Made by a program: the position numbers and the translations under genes | Shown: in pieces, positions 1 to 10,578 of the stretch | How positions within the stretch are numbered: the stretch's first letter is position 1 | How the letters are laid out: every line of letters starts with the position of its first letter | The notes under the pieces: generated by a model | What the model was told of the DNA's origin: nothing | Seen by the model: the letters and a program-made list of their open reading frames with translations, nothing else | The model's database searches: none | Assembly (NCBI GenBank): GCA_029339195.1 | Contig: JAPTJF010000055.1 | Location: 154,802 to 218,801 of the forward strand | Length of the DNA stretch: 64,000 nucleotides | Direction: 5' to 3' | Source: Micractinium sp. NFX-FRZ | Taxonomy: Eukaryota > Chlorophyta > Trebouxiophyceae > Chlorellales > Chlorellaceae

Positions 1-148
1 ATTGACACAGCCCCATGCGGCGTGCAACGCCGCGCTCGCCCCCGCGGCACGGCTCAGCACGCAGCTGCAAGCGCACTTCCATGCCATATCATCACCCCAC
101 AGCCCAGCCCACAGCGCAGCACCCAACTGCAAGTTGCCCAGCACCCAC

Positions 149-808
149 CTCCAGGCTGGTGTGTGTCTGGTGCATGTCCAGCACAAACTGGATGAACTTG
201 TCCTGCTCCTTCAGGTGCCCCTTGCGCCGCAGCACCGCCGCATCTGATGCGCTGCGCGCCCGGCTGCCAAACATGTCGGGCTCTGGCGTCTGCAGCAGGT
301 CCAGCCAGTCTTCCGTCTTGCTGCCGCTGCCGCCCGGGCCGGGCGGCGACGCGGGTGCTGCCGCCGCGCCGTTGCTGCTGCTGGTGCTGCCATGGGCCGC
401 CGCCCCTGCTGCTGCAGCTGCCGCTGCTGCTCCTGCTGCGCTGCTGCTGTTGAGGCTGTTGTGGCTTGCGAGCGGCACGCTGCTGCTGTTGTTGTTGCTG
501 CTGCTTGCGGGGCCGCCGCCGCCGCCAGTGAGCGGGGGCCGGCCGCCGCCGGCCACTGGCGCCAGCCGCTGCAGGGGGATGTGCTGGCCTGTGGCATGCG
601 CGAAAGCTTTGCTGGTGTCCCTGCTCGCCGCCTGCACCACCAGCCCCAGGCCGGGAGGCGAAGACAGCTGCCTAGCGTTCCGAGCCGCGCGCTGCGGAGC
701 CCAGGGGCCCCGACATGTTGCCGTGCTGTGCAGCTGTTGCAGGGACGCAGCGCTGGCCAGGCTCGACATTAAAAACGTGGTGCAATTTTCAGAAGCTTTG
801 CCAGCCAA
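149..808 (-). CDS. First exon of a predicted plastid-targeted protein (partial)
   Basis: Only the first coding exon is in the window; the gene continues past the left edge. The ATG at 808 opens a Ser/Ala/Gln-rich, basic N-terminus that looks like a chloroplast transit peptide. It is followed by a low-complexity Gly/Ala/Ser/Asn linker and then a more conserved-looking stretch of about 55 residues containing EDWLDLLQTPEPDMFGSRAR and ending in DMHQTHTSLE. I place the donor at 148 (GTGGGTG) directly after that Glu, phase 0. The family is not recognised. The gene is divergent from RAF1, whose ATG lies 260 bp away, so the two probably share a promoter. The exon is confident, the function unknown. 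Confidence 0.55.
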
Positions 809-1067
809 ACTGCGCCGCTGGGCTTCTCAAGCGTCGCAGGGCAATGCGTGATCAGTGGGAGCAGAGTCGGGGATCAATATGCATGTGCGCGCCATGGCCC
901 AGCCAGAGCCCTTCTTCCAGAGATGATGTGGCCTTGTCGCCTCTTTCCCACGTGCATTACCTGCTCCCGTTGCAACCCCGATTGTGGAGCCGCCTTTGTG
1001 AACTTTTACGACAGCCAGCCTGCAGCCAGCACCGCCACACAAGTGCCACAGCCCGCAAACCCACGCC
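809..1067. promoter_or_regulatory. Divergent promoter between plastid protein and RAF1
   Basis: These 259 bp separate two opposed start codons and must hold both 5' UTRs and promoters. It is less G+C-rich than the flanking exons and has no clear TATA box. Nothing else was identified in it. Confidence 0.4.
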
Positions 1068-4000
1068 ATGACGACGGCCCTGGCGGCCGGCTTTAAGCCG
1101 TTCACGGCAGCACACGCCCGCAAGCCTCGCGGCACCAGCGCGGCCGCAGCCCCCAGCGCCCGGCTGGGCGGCGGCGGCAGCGGCGGGTATGGCGGCAACA
1201 GCGGCAACGACCCGCGCAACCAGCGCAGCGGCCTCATCCTTCCCGGCCAGGAGTCTGGCGGCGCACGCGGCGGCCGCCTGGTGGTTCCCGGCCAGGGTGG
1301 CGGCTCGCCTTCCTCGGGCGGCAGCGGCCTGCTGGGCGGCGGCTCGGGCGGCGGCGGCATCGGCGCACCGCCCGCCCAGCAGAACTTCCGCCCGCCTCCC
1401 GGCTTCATGAATGCCGTCGACCCCGGCCTGGAGTCCCCCGAGGTGTCGGCCCTGTCCACGGACGAGATGCTGGCCCGCCTGCGCTCCCTCACAGGCCACT
1501 GGCACGAGCTGGCAAAGTACCTGCCGGCGCTGCAGCGCGCCGGCTTCGACGGGCTGGCGGTGGAGGAGGCCACGGGGCTGGAGCGCAAGACGCAGAATGT
1601 GTGGAACACGGCGTCGCAGGTGAGGCAGGGAGCGGGGCGGGGGGGGGTGGAGGATTGCTGGGCCAGGGCAGCGCTGCCGCTGGCGGGAGGGGGCACCAAG
1701 GGGGCGGTGCAAGGCGGGCCCAACCTTTGCGTTTTGTTACTCCCCCCAACAGCCTGCCTGCCTGCCTGACGGAGAGAATCGGCTATATGCAGATAATTGG
1801 GATGGCTGATGTTGCATCAGAAGACCAATCACGCGCACGACCACTCACACACCATTCCCCGCCCGCCCCGCCCCGCCAGGTGTACGAATCCATCAAGGCG
1901 CCCGGCCTGCTGCCCCCCGGCGCCATCGAGCGCTTTGACGAGGACGGCGAGTACCTGCTCTACGAGCTGCGCTTCCTCTCCATCAAGCAGCGCGCGCCCG
2001 TGGCCGCCTACGTGGCAGCCAACAACCTGAGGTGGGCGAGGCATTTAATCTCTACCCTTGCGCTAAAGCTGGAGCCCTTGGGGGTGGTGTGGGCAGCGGA
2101 GGGAGGCTACATCGGGTGTGGGGATGCGCAGGTATGCGGCCAACACACGTCTGGCTGAGCATTGCTAGATGTTTGGATGTCCTGCCTGCATGCATGCATG
2201 CTTGCACAAAAAGCGTCACCCTTTTCCCCTTGCCGCCCCTGCCGCCGGCCCTTGGTGAGGCCACAATCTGCTTGCGCTCCTTCCAGTACCTGCAATGCCC
2301 CGCCCCTGCTTGCCACGCCTCACCCTGTGCTTCCCGCCCTCCCAACTGTCAATGCGTCTAGCACACTCCTCTTTCCCTCCCTCTGTGTGCAGCCCCTATG
2401 AGAGCCAGGTGCTGGCGCGGGCGGTCAAGGAGTACGAGCGGCGGAATGGGCGGCAGGAGGGGTTCAGCAACTCGCCGGGCGATGTGCTGGCCTACAAGTT
2501 CTTCAGAGACGTGAGGCTGGGGCAGGGCGGTGGCGTAGTGGAGCGTGCAGCACTGGCGTGGAAGAGTGTAGTCTGGTGGGGCAGGAAGAGGCCTGTTGAG
2601 CTGGCAGAAGGATGGTTCAATGGTTCAGGCAACTGCCGTTGAAGAACTTCTGCTGAGAACAGCTCAAGCATGGGGCCGCGTCCCTTCCTGGCATGCCGCA
2701 ATTGCCGCCCCGTCCTCTACCCAGTGCGCAGCGCCCCTCCCTCAAAGCGCTGCCTTCCGCCCGCTGCCTGCCCGCCGCCTGCCTCCCGCTTCCCCCACCT
2801 GCAGGCGCAGGAGTGCCGGCGCAAGGAGGATGTGGAGTCGTGCGCCAAGAAGGGGATGGCTGCCGCAACCACGGATGAGGCGCGCGCTAAGCTGGTGAGT
2901 TGGTGCCAGCTGGACTTGTGACCTGGCAGGGCTTGTGTTGAGGCTGAGGGATGACGGATGAAGAAGGGAGGGGCAGTGTTGAGACACGTGCGACTGAGGG
3001 GGGATGGCAGTTGGAGCGGCGGACGGCGGGCGGGGCGCAAGCGCGCCAAGCGGGTGGTGCATGTGAGGCCGTCCAGCTGTGTTCCGGGGAGAGAGGTCGG
3101 TGGCTGCAGTTGGACCGTATGAGGCGTTATATGTGTCCGGTAAAGAGGATGGCGGGTCTTGCAAAGAAAGGATGGCTGCTGCAATTGAAAGTATGGCTGT
3201 GCAGGCTGATGGCTGTGGCAGACCGATGCCTTGTGCCGTCCTCCGTCAACTCAACTGGCCCCTGTTGCCCGCTCACCGCACCCGCTGCCCACGCACTGCA
3301 CCTGCTGCACCGGGCCCTCACCCCCTCCCCCTTCTCCCATCCCGCCAGGCCGAGCTGCTGGAGGTGGGCGGCAACGGGCCGGTGCTGACGCTGCCCACCG
3401 CCATCCTGACCACGCTGCGCCTGTCGCGCGAGGAGCTGGGCTTCCGCCCGCTGGCGGTGGCTGGGGACCTGCAGGTGGGGCGCTGGTGGAGGGCGGTCAT
3501 CAGGGGTGGGGCGCTGAAGCCTGCTGTGTGAGGCTGGGCTGCTGGCGTGGCAGCGTGGGTGACGGCGGGGCTGTTGCCCTGAGGGCCCAGGACGGTGTCG
3601 AGCAGTCTGCACAGGTCGAAGGGGGCAGCACGCAGTGGGTGCCGCGAGCCGGGCCTGCGTCCATCTCTGTACTCTGTCGCCTGCGCTGCCCCCTGGTCAT
3701 CTGCCCCTGCGCGCGCTGCCTTGCCCAACATCTTGTCCGCGCCCGCCCTGCCCTTCCCTTCGCCTGCAGACGGCGACCGCTGACCAAGTGCTGGCTGCAC
3801 CCAAGGTGTCCAGCGAGGGGGTGTTTGGCAACTTCACGGTCCCAGCAAATGGCGTGCAGCACGAGTGGGTGGTGAGTCCAGCTGCTGCTGCCGCTTGCCT
3901 GCCGCTGCTGCCGCCGCTGCTGCTGATGCTGTTAAGTTTTGCTTCACCGCTGCTGCTGTGGTATACCCTGCAGCCGCTGCGCGTTCATTCCTTGCGGCCT

Positions 4001-4682
4001 CCTTGCCGCCTGTTGCGCTCAACAGCTGCATTCCATGCAGCTTGCTCGCTCAGCACAATGCCAATGCACAGCGGCGCTGTGCTGCCACACTCTCGGTTTC
4101 CTTCTCAGCTGCTGGGCTGCCCTCACCCAGTGGTTCCTCGCCACCCCCACCCCGCCCGCAGGCGCTGCCCAACTGGTCGGTACTGACGCTGGCGGGGCAC
4201 CCGGTGGCGCTGCTGATTGAAAACTGCTCCAACGTGGCACGCATCCGCAACTCCTCTGCCGCCAAGGTGTGTTGTGTGGGCTTGGGCCGTGGCGCACGCA
4301 GGAGGAGCCTTGGTCGCCGTATGTGGAGGTTCGGAATTGAACCCCCCCTGCCTGCCCCTGCTGCTGCCGTTCCAGCCAAATCGAACCTCTCAATTCAAGC
4401 GGTACCCCGCCTGCCCCCCGTGCTGCCTCCCGCCCGCAGACTGAGGATGAGCTGAAGCGGCTCAGCGGGCTGGGCGTGCTGGTGGTTGACATCCAGGCCG
4501 ACGACCGCTCAGTGCAGCCCAACCAGTACTACCTGATTGCCGACGCCGAGGGGCGGGTGGACTTGGCGCCGGGCGGCGAGGCGCAGGACGCGGCGCGCGT
4601 GCTGGGTCCCATCATCTGCCTGTGCCGCCCGCCCAGCCGGGACACGCCCGCAAACACCACCTCTGAGCTCATGTCGCTCTAA
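1068..4682 (+). CDS. RAF1: Rubisco accumulation factor 1, chloroplastic
   Basis: Exons: 1068-1619, 1880-2031, 2393-2510, 2805-2894, 3349-3474, 3770-3871, 4162-4266, 4440-4682, giving 495 residues with all phases consistent. RAF1 is a chloroplast stroma chaperone that binds folded RbcL dimers and helps assemble the Rubisco L8 core. The first 110 residues are a basic, Gly/Ala-rich transit peptide and linker. Next comes the helical RAF1 N-terminal region (from about LARLRSLTGHWHELAKYLP through VYESIKAPG and YELRFLSIKQRAP), then the C-terminal beta domain (LPNWSVLTLAGHPVALLIEN, GLGVLVVDIQADDR). The length is close to plant RAF1. Intron 4 holds a decayed copy of exon 4. A TGTAA signal lies at 5025. 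Confidence 0.93.
3137..3213 (+). repeat. Fossil copy of RAF1 exon 4 inside intron 4
   Basis: The translated copy reads KEDGGSCKERMAAAIES, against KEDVESCAKKGMAAATT in the real exon 4 (2805-2894). The DNA shows the same similarity around GGATGGCTGC-GCAA. It has no obvious flanking splice sites and is off the main reading path, so I treat it as a relic of a tandem duplication. Confidence 0.6.
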
Positions 4683-5362
4683 GTGGTTTTTGTGGTTCCA
4701 GTGGTCGGAATCTTGATAATAGCTCGAATCTACTTGCTCCCAACAGTGGCCTGCACCAATTGGTCAAAACGTCGATTGGTTTCCCGCCCACTGCTGCCTG
4801 CGCTGCCGCCCACCGCTTTTGAGGGTGACCTGCCTTGGCGTTCTAGCAGCTCTGAGCAGTGGCTCAAGAGGCCACGCACATGCCAACCCCCAACTCTTAT
4901 GTCGCTTCCCCGAAAAGAACGAACACCCCAAGTTTTGACCTCGACGCCCCGTCGAGTCGCCCCTCCCTGGCATGTGCCCACTCCCACCCCACCTCGCACC
5001 CCGTGCTGCTCCGCTTCCACGTATTGTAACCGTGCACTCCACCACCAGGCAGCTGCAACCATGAGTGAGTAAAACGGGCATCAGGATGGTGCCGTCACCT
5101 TCCACTGCTGGAAGCAGCACTGGTCGTGACGCACGGGCAGGCGTGCTCCATTGCTGCAATCAAATGGACCCTGGCGGTGCCACCATGCCTGCCTGCCCTC
5201 CCTCCCACCCTCTCGCCCGCCCGCCCTGGCTGCTCCTGACACTGGAGCTGTACTGCTGGTGGTAGTGTACACAGATCGTACTCAAACAAGCAGGGCAGGG
5301 AGACGAGAAAAGTGTGCAGGAGGTGTGACATGCTTGTGTGGCAGCGCCCTTGAGCGCGCTGC
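4683..5362. other. Intergenic/3' regions of RAF1 and the F-box-like gene
   Basis: These are 680 bp between two converging stop codons. I see only RAF1 3' UTR with its TGTAA at 5025-5029 and, presumably, the 3' UTR of the opposite gene. No credible gene is present; the ORFs here have no splice partners and biased composition. Confidence 0.5.
5025..5029 (+). terminator. TGTAA polyadenylation signal for RAF1
   Basis: TGTAA, the standard chlorophyte poly(A) signal, lies about 340 nt after the RAF1 stop. Confidence 0.55.
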
Positions 5363-6845
5363 CTAGGCGGCGTGCCTGCTCATGCGCAGGGTGAACCACC
5401 CGTCTCCCGCCTCTGCCTCCCCCACAGCATCGAGCAGCTCCAAGGTTAGGCAGTACGCTGTGTCGCCCTGCCCGTGCATCCTGCTGATCTGCACCGGCTG
5501 CACCTGGCCTGCCTCCAGGATCAACACAGCCTCGCCGCACAGGGACCGCGTGAGGCTCATGCGGCCGGCGTCCACTTGCAGCAGGCGCAGGGCGGGTATG
5601 CCGTCAAAGAAGGCTGCCAGCGCGTCGCAGGCGCACTGCTCTGCCGGCGTGCCCAGCACGCGGTTCATGTTGCACACCGCGGAGATCAGGCTGGGCAGTC
5701 CAAGGTTGACGCTGTCCCCGCTGAGCCGGATCTCGGAGCAGGTGCCCAGGGGCCTTGTGGAGGCGAGGGCAAACATCACGATGCTGCCGCTGAGATGCAG
5801 GCGCCGCAGTGTGCCCCAGAAGCCGGCCACACAGGCGCCGGGGGCGACCAGCAGCGTGCCGCTGCGGTCGGGCCCGGTGGTGGTGAAGCGGCAGCTGTCC
5901 AGGTTGGCAGGGTAGCGCCACAGGGGGCCGGGCTTGCCCACGCCCAGCAGCACCACCACCTCCAGCTGGCGCACGCTGACGGGGCAGCGGGACAGGTCCA
6001 TCTCATGCAGCATCATCAGCTTCAGCCGCTCCCGGTTGACAGACAGGTGGTGCAGCGCTGAAAAGGGCTCCAGCAGGCCCTCCCCCACCGCCGCCACCGG
6101 GCAGTTGAGCAGCACCCGCAGCTTGGCGGTGCTGCCACGCTGGAAGGCTGGGCTGCCCAGCAGGCCTGCCGCCGCATTCTCAAGCTCCTTGGCTGCTGCA
6201 GCTGCCTCTGCAGCAGTTATGGATGGTTCGTCCTGGCCGCGTGTCTGCAACGGCGTCGGCAGCTCCAGGCGGCAGCAGGGGATGGCGGTGCCTGCCAGGC
6301 CCCACACCTCCTCGGCACTCTCCAGCCGCACAGCAAAGCCCAGCTGCACCCAGGTCGGAGGCAGAAGCTCCTTGTGTGTCGGTGAATTGAAAGTTGATGT
6401 TGCACTGCAATGGAACCTGGGGGGGGGGGGGGGGGGGGGGGGGGGGATGAACCAGCACCCACAGAAACTGAACCTGCCGCACCTCTTGCAGCGCCGCCGC
6501 CCGCCAGTGGCGGTTGGGAGAGACGCAGGCCAGGGCCTGTGCTGCTTGCTTCAGGCCCATCAGAGGCGCTTGGCCTGGCGGATTCAGGCAGTCGAGTACC
6601 AGGGAGAGCAGGTCAAGCGGCAGGATGCCCCAGTCTGACGAGCATCCAGCGCTGCTACCGGAGGTGCCTGCTCCAGCTGAGGCTGCAGCCCAGCCTTGGA
6701 TGCCTTCAGCACTGCCAGAGGCGCTACCAGCCTCCATGGCTGCCCCTATACCCGTGCCGCCCTGGCTTGCTGCGCGACTCCTGAAGCTCTGAACCGAGTT
6801 GGGCCTATTGTGCTGCTTGTGTGGCATGCTTGATTGCTGGATCAA
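5363..6845 (-). CDS. F-box-like protein, function unknown
   Basis: Two exons: 6483-6845 and 5363-6370, joined in phase 0 as ALQE/ELLPPTW. An alternative donor three codons further on (6474) is also possible. The N-terminus is Ala/Gly/Ser-rich. About residue 70 a stretch resembling an F-box begins (ILPLDLLSLVLDCLNPP, then QAAQALACVSPNRHWRAAAL), the pattern of an SCF ubiquitin-ligase substrate adaptor. The remaining 330 residues are Leu-rich with beta-sheet-like segments (FWGTLRRLHLSGSIVMFAL, CSEIRLSGDSVNLGLPSL) and may form irregular leucine-rich repeats that bind substrate. A start at Met37 (6737) is equally plausible. The 112 bp intron contains a 28-nt G homopolymer. The F-box assignment is tentative. 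Confidence 0.55.
6419..6446 (+). repeat. 28-nt poly(G) tract in an intron
   Basis: An uninterrupted run of 28 G on the + strand (C on the transcribed strand), inside the intron of the F-box-like gene. It is G-quadruplex-prone and its length may be mis-assembled. Because it lies in an intron, a length error would not break the reading frame. Confidence 0.9.
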
Positions 6846-7691
6846 CTGGACACCTTTGCTGTGGATCCACCTGCTGCTGTGCCTAGGCGCCTGGCACGGC
6901 GGGTGGCGGCAAGGTGGCGGCGGCCATCCATGCTAGCAGTGCTGATCGCCCTAAGAACTGCACTCTGCCCTCCGATTTGTCAAAGATCGCGTCGAAGGCC
7001 TGCAGGGATTTGTTAGCTGTGCCACCAACCACCCCTTTATATAAAAAATTACAAATTTGCCCCCCTTGCCGCCCACCACCCGTCCCTCCTCCCCCTAACT
7101 TGCGCACCCTCCTTCATCACAGCCTTGGGTACTTCATGCACTGCCTCCCTTCATGCCAACACTTACATGATCCTCACAGTCATCGGCGAAGCAATTGGGG
7201 CAGCATCCAAGGACTCCACACTTGGTGCATGCAAGGGGTGCCGCTGGTTGCCGCTGGTTCCGAGCGTTGAGCGGGCTCAGCGGCGGGTGTGGGCCTCTAG
7301 GTGAGCGGCCCTGGCACACATGAGAAAATTGCTCCACACTACCCACAGGTCGCTGGGGGTGCAAGACACATGTTTGGAGAAGTGCATCAATTATTCTCAG
7401 CTGTGCCAGGGGCCATGGTACCGCGACCACGACAGCGCCTGGGGTTGCCCACTGGCGGCAACGCCTGCTAGCAGCGCTGGCCCAGATCGGATGCAGTGCA
7501 GCTGCGCCTGTTGCCCTGCCAGGTGATCGGCAAAGCATTCAGGGCAAAGGGGCACTCAGATCCGGAAATCATTCCTTGCGCGCTTTTAGTGACCATGCCC
7601 GCTGGGCTGGGCAGACGGTACAAGCTTGCATCACTTCCCCCGCAACGCCGTCTTCCACCTTGCACTACAAACAGTCTTCTCTGCTCTAAGC
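6846..7691. promoter_or_regulatory. Divergent intergenic region with an A/T-rich TATA-like island
   Basis: These are 846 bp between opposed genes. It contains an unusual A/T island at 7036-7058 with TATATAAAAAATT, the best TATA-like element in the window and correctly oriented for the + gene starting at 7692 (the 5' UTR would be long). A 14-nt string GGACTCCACACTTG near 7211 recurs at 7730 in exon 1 of that gene. No convincing ORF was found. Confidence 0.45.
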
Positions 7692-8702
7692 ATGGAAGCG
7701 CTCGAAGCCGAGCCGGCGGCTGGTCCCCCGGACTCCACACTTGCACCCGGACTAGCGCAAGGGAGCATCGTTGGGCGTCGAGCCGAACGGCATGCAACGG
7801 CTGCGGTGGGGAGCTTGCCGCGGCAGCCCCGTGCAGCGGCGCCAGCTGCGGCAGCGGAAGCGGCGGCGGCAGTGCACAGAGTGCGGCGATGGATTCTGCG
7901 GGCTTGGGACAGCTGCAATGTTGAGCTGGCCGCAGACTGGCATTTCAATCCAGAATTCGACAGGTGCTACGTCCAGCCAGCAGTACACGTCTGCCTGCCT
8001 GCCTGCTCCTGCACCCTGCGCACCTGCCTGCCCTTCACCCTGCACCCAGTCGTTCCCAGAGAATCCTACTGCCTCCATCGACTGTGATAGTACTATCTAT
8101 TGATGATCACACGTTTTCACTCGCACAACATGGCAGGTTCTTTTGGGGCCTGACCGTGGCGCTCTACGGCGTCTTCACGGCCAAGATGGTGCCGCAGCTG
8201 TCGCTGTGGGAGAATGTCCAGAACGTCGCCATCTTTGTCGGCACGCTGGGCATGGCGGTGCTGAGCACGTGCGTGTGGGCGGGTGGGGTGTGACCCCCCG
8301 CAGGGCTGCGCCTGCATGGGGGCCTGCACCGGGCCGTGCTTGCCTGCCTGGGGGTCTGCACCTGGGGGGGCGTCTGCACACATGCTTGCATGCCTCGCAG
8401 CTCTGCCAGGGAGTGAGTGCTCTGACAGGGTGTTTGCCCTGCCCTGGGGCCACGACACCGTGCCCTGGCCCCCGCCCCACCACCCCCACCCCACCCCACC
8501 CCTGATGCAGCTTCTACCCGGCAGCCTGCCGCCGCCACACCCCGCTGCTGCGCATCGTGTTCCTAGCGTACGCGTACACGATGCCGCTGTTGGTGTCGCT
8601 GGATGCCATGCACGCCATCGCCCCAGCACCCTCCAAGGTGGGCGGGCAACCGCAGGCTGGCCCCCCGCCCGCCTGCCCCCAAGATGCCGCCCCACACGCA
8701 CG

Positions 8703-8738
<36 letters not shown>

Positions 8739-10371
8739 GCACCTGCGCGCCCCGCCCGCCAGGCCTCCCGCATGCATGCCGAGGTGTCCACCTGCCTGCC
8801 TGCCTGCCTGCCTGCCGCTGGTCGAGTGCTGCGCCAAGCAGCCATGCCGCCCTCTGCCGTGCTCCCTGAGGCACGCCGGTACTGTCGCTGGTATGCAGGT
8901 GCCGTACGTGAACGGTCTGGTGGACGTCTCTGCCCTCTGGCTGGCGACCAGCAACGGCTTCCTGGCCTGGGCGCTGGTGGCCGCCCGCCCGCCCCTGCAC
9001 GTGGCCCTGCCCGCCCAGCTGTTTGCCCTCTGGCGCATCACCACCGGCGACTTCTGCCGCGCTCCGGTGAGGCGGGGTGGCAGGCAGGCAGGCAGGGGTG
9101 GCAGGCAGGGTGGCAGGCAGGCGGGGTGGCAGGCAGGCAGGGTGGCAGGCAGGCAGGCACCAGGAGTCAGGCAGGGTGGCAAGCAGGGTGCGCAGGCAGG
9201 GTGCAGGCAGGGTAGCCCGGCTGCTGCTGGCTGCCAAAGCTGCCAGGATCAGCGGCCCCCATCCTGGTGTTGCATTGTGAGTTGCAACCTGTGCAGAGCT
9301 CAGCAGCCCGGCCCTCTTGACGGCTGCCTGCTCGGCTCACTGCGCGCTGCTGCTTGTGGGTGGCTGCTGCAGATCTTGCGCCATCCAATCATGCAGACGC
9401 GAACGGGTGGGCACGGGGGGTGGGCAGCAGGCACATGGGATGTCATGGGATTGGGGGTGCCGGGGGGTATGCGCTCAAAGATCTGGCGCGAGGGCGCCCA
9501 CATTCCCCCTCCTGCATCCTTTGCTTCCACGCAAGCTGGTGCGCTGCCCTACCAGTGCTGCAAGCCTGCGTGCTGTGCATGCTGCGGCCGTCAGCAGCCC
9601 TCGCCAGAAACATCCAGCTCAGCGGCAGGCAGTTTCCTGATCCCGACGCATGAATTGTTGTCAGTCTACCCCGCCCTGCTGTGCCCACCCGCAGAGCGTG
9701 ACCACTTCATCCTCTCCATGCTGCCCGCCCTGTTTGGCATCCGACCCCCGCGCCAGCTGGTCCCCTCCTGTGAGAGCCGAGCAGAATCAGTACATGGGTG
9801 TGGCGCAGTGCACTTGGGTTTGCCTGCCGACAGCCTACCGTCTTGTGCTTGCCTGCTTGGCGGGCGGGCGGACTGGCTGGCAGGCTGGTGGCTTATGTCA
9901 GCTGCGCCGCCAGCTGCCCGGTGGCCACCCTTCTTTCAGGCCTGTGCCCTGCTGTGTACCGCCCCCTGCACTGCAGCCCCGGAGGAGCGCTGCCGAGCAC
10001 TGCTCCTCTTCTACAACGTGGTCTTTGCGCTGCTACTCCCGCTGCTGCTGCTGCTGCCGCTGCGGCAACAAGGGCAGCCGGGCGGCAACGGCGGAGGCGC
10101 GCAACACACCGGCTTTTTTCGGCGACGAAGAAGTGTGGCAGCGCGTGTGGACAGGTGTATAGAGGCCTGCCTACGCTGGCTGATCACGCCGCCGGCGGCT
10201 GATGCGGCAGAGGCGCCGCCAGTTGGCGGAGATGGCGAGCGGGAGCAGCAGGGGGGAGCAGCACCAGAGCGCGACAGCCAGGTTGGGTCGCTGGCCACGC
10301 TGCCGCTGCGCTGGCTGGCGCTGCTGGTGCTGGTCTGGATATCCTGCTGCTTCTTAGAGAGCGGTTGGTGA
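7692..10371 (+). CDS. Polytopic membrane protein of unknown function
   Basis: Exons: 7692-7963, 8137-8268, 8511-8637, 8899-9066, 9536-9569, 9695-9769, 9977-10371 (400 residues). Residues 1-85 are Ala/Arg-rich and soluble. About six hydrophobic segments then follow, including FFWGLTVALYGVFTAKM, VAIFVGTLGMAVLSTF, IVFLAYAYTMPLLVSLDA, LVDVSALWLATSNGFLAWAL, LLLFYNVVFALLLPLLLLLP and a last one just before the C-terminus (LALLVLVWISCCF). The 34-nt mini-exon 5 was chosen because its phases fit both neighbours and is the weakest exon. I do not recognise the family. Introns 3 and 4 carry mutually complementary CCTG and CAGG repeats flanking exon 4. A TGTAA lies 23 nt after the stop. Confidence 0.55.
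8703..8818 (+). repeat. CCTG tetranucleotide arrays in intron 3
   Basis: Two runs of CCTG units (about 8703-8738 and 8791-8816) lie upstream of exon 4 of the membrane-protein gene. Confidence 0.8.
9067..9215 (+). repeat. CAGG-rich array in intron 4
   Basis: An irregular array of GGCAGGCAGG and GGCAGGGT units follows exon 4 directly. It is the reverse complement of the CCTG arrays in intron 3, so the pre-mRNA could fold around exon 4. Confidence 0.8.
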
Positions 10372-10393
10372 CATCCCAATGCCTGTACTGAAC

Positions 10394-10398
10394 TGTAA
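10394..10398 (+). terminator. TGTAA signal of the membrane-protein gene
   Basis: TGTAA begins 23 nt after the stop at 10371, giving a very short 3' UTR. Confidence 0.55.
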
Positions 10399-10562
10399 GG
10401 CCAGAACAGACTGGGTTCTATGAAAAGGGGCCCCTAACCTGGCCAACGATCGCCCCACTCCCCCCCGTTGCTCATTCACTTCACTCCCACCTGGTTCGTT
10501 GGTCACACATGGCGGTTGAGTGCACGGACACAAAGCGCAGCAGGACATGCTCGGCGGGATGT

Positions 10563-10567
10563 TTACA
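10563..10567 (-). terminator. TGTAA signal of the ZNHIT2-like gene
   Basis: TGTAA on the minus strand lies 12 nt past the stop at 10579. The convergent neighbour's signal is only 165 bp away. Confidence 0.5.
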
Positions 10568-10578
10568 CCAGCCTGTGC

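Noticed and set aside
7134..7538. Minus-strand ORF with a Cys cluster (CTKCGVLGCCPNCFADDC)
   Set aside because: Looks like a zinc cluster, but no flanking exons fit and it lies in a promoter region; composition can produce this.
8514..9237. Minus-strand Cys/Ala/Gly-rich ORFs across the CCTG/CAGG repeats
   Set aside because: Tetranucleotide repeats are open in several frames; these overlap well-supported exons on the plus strand.
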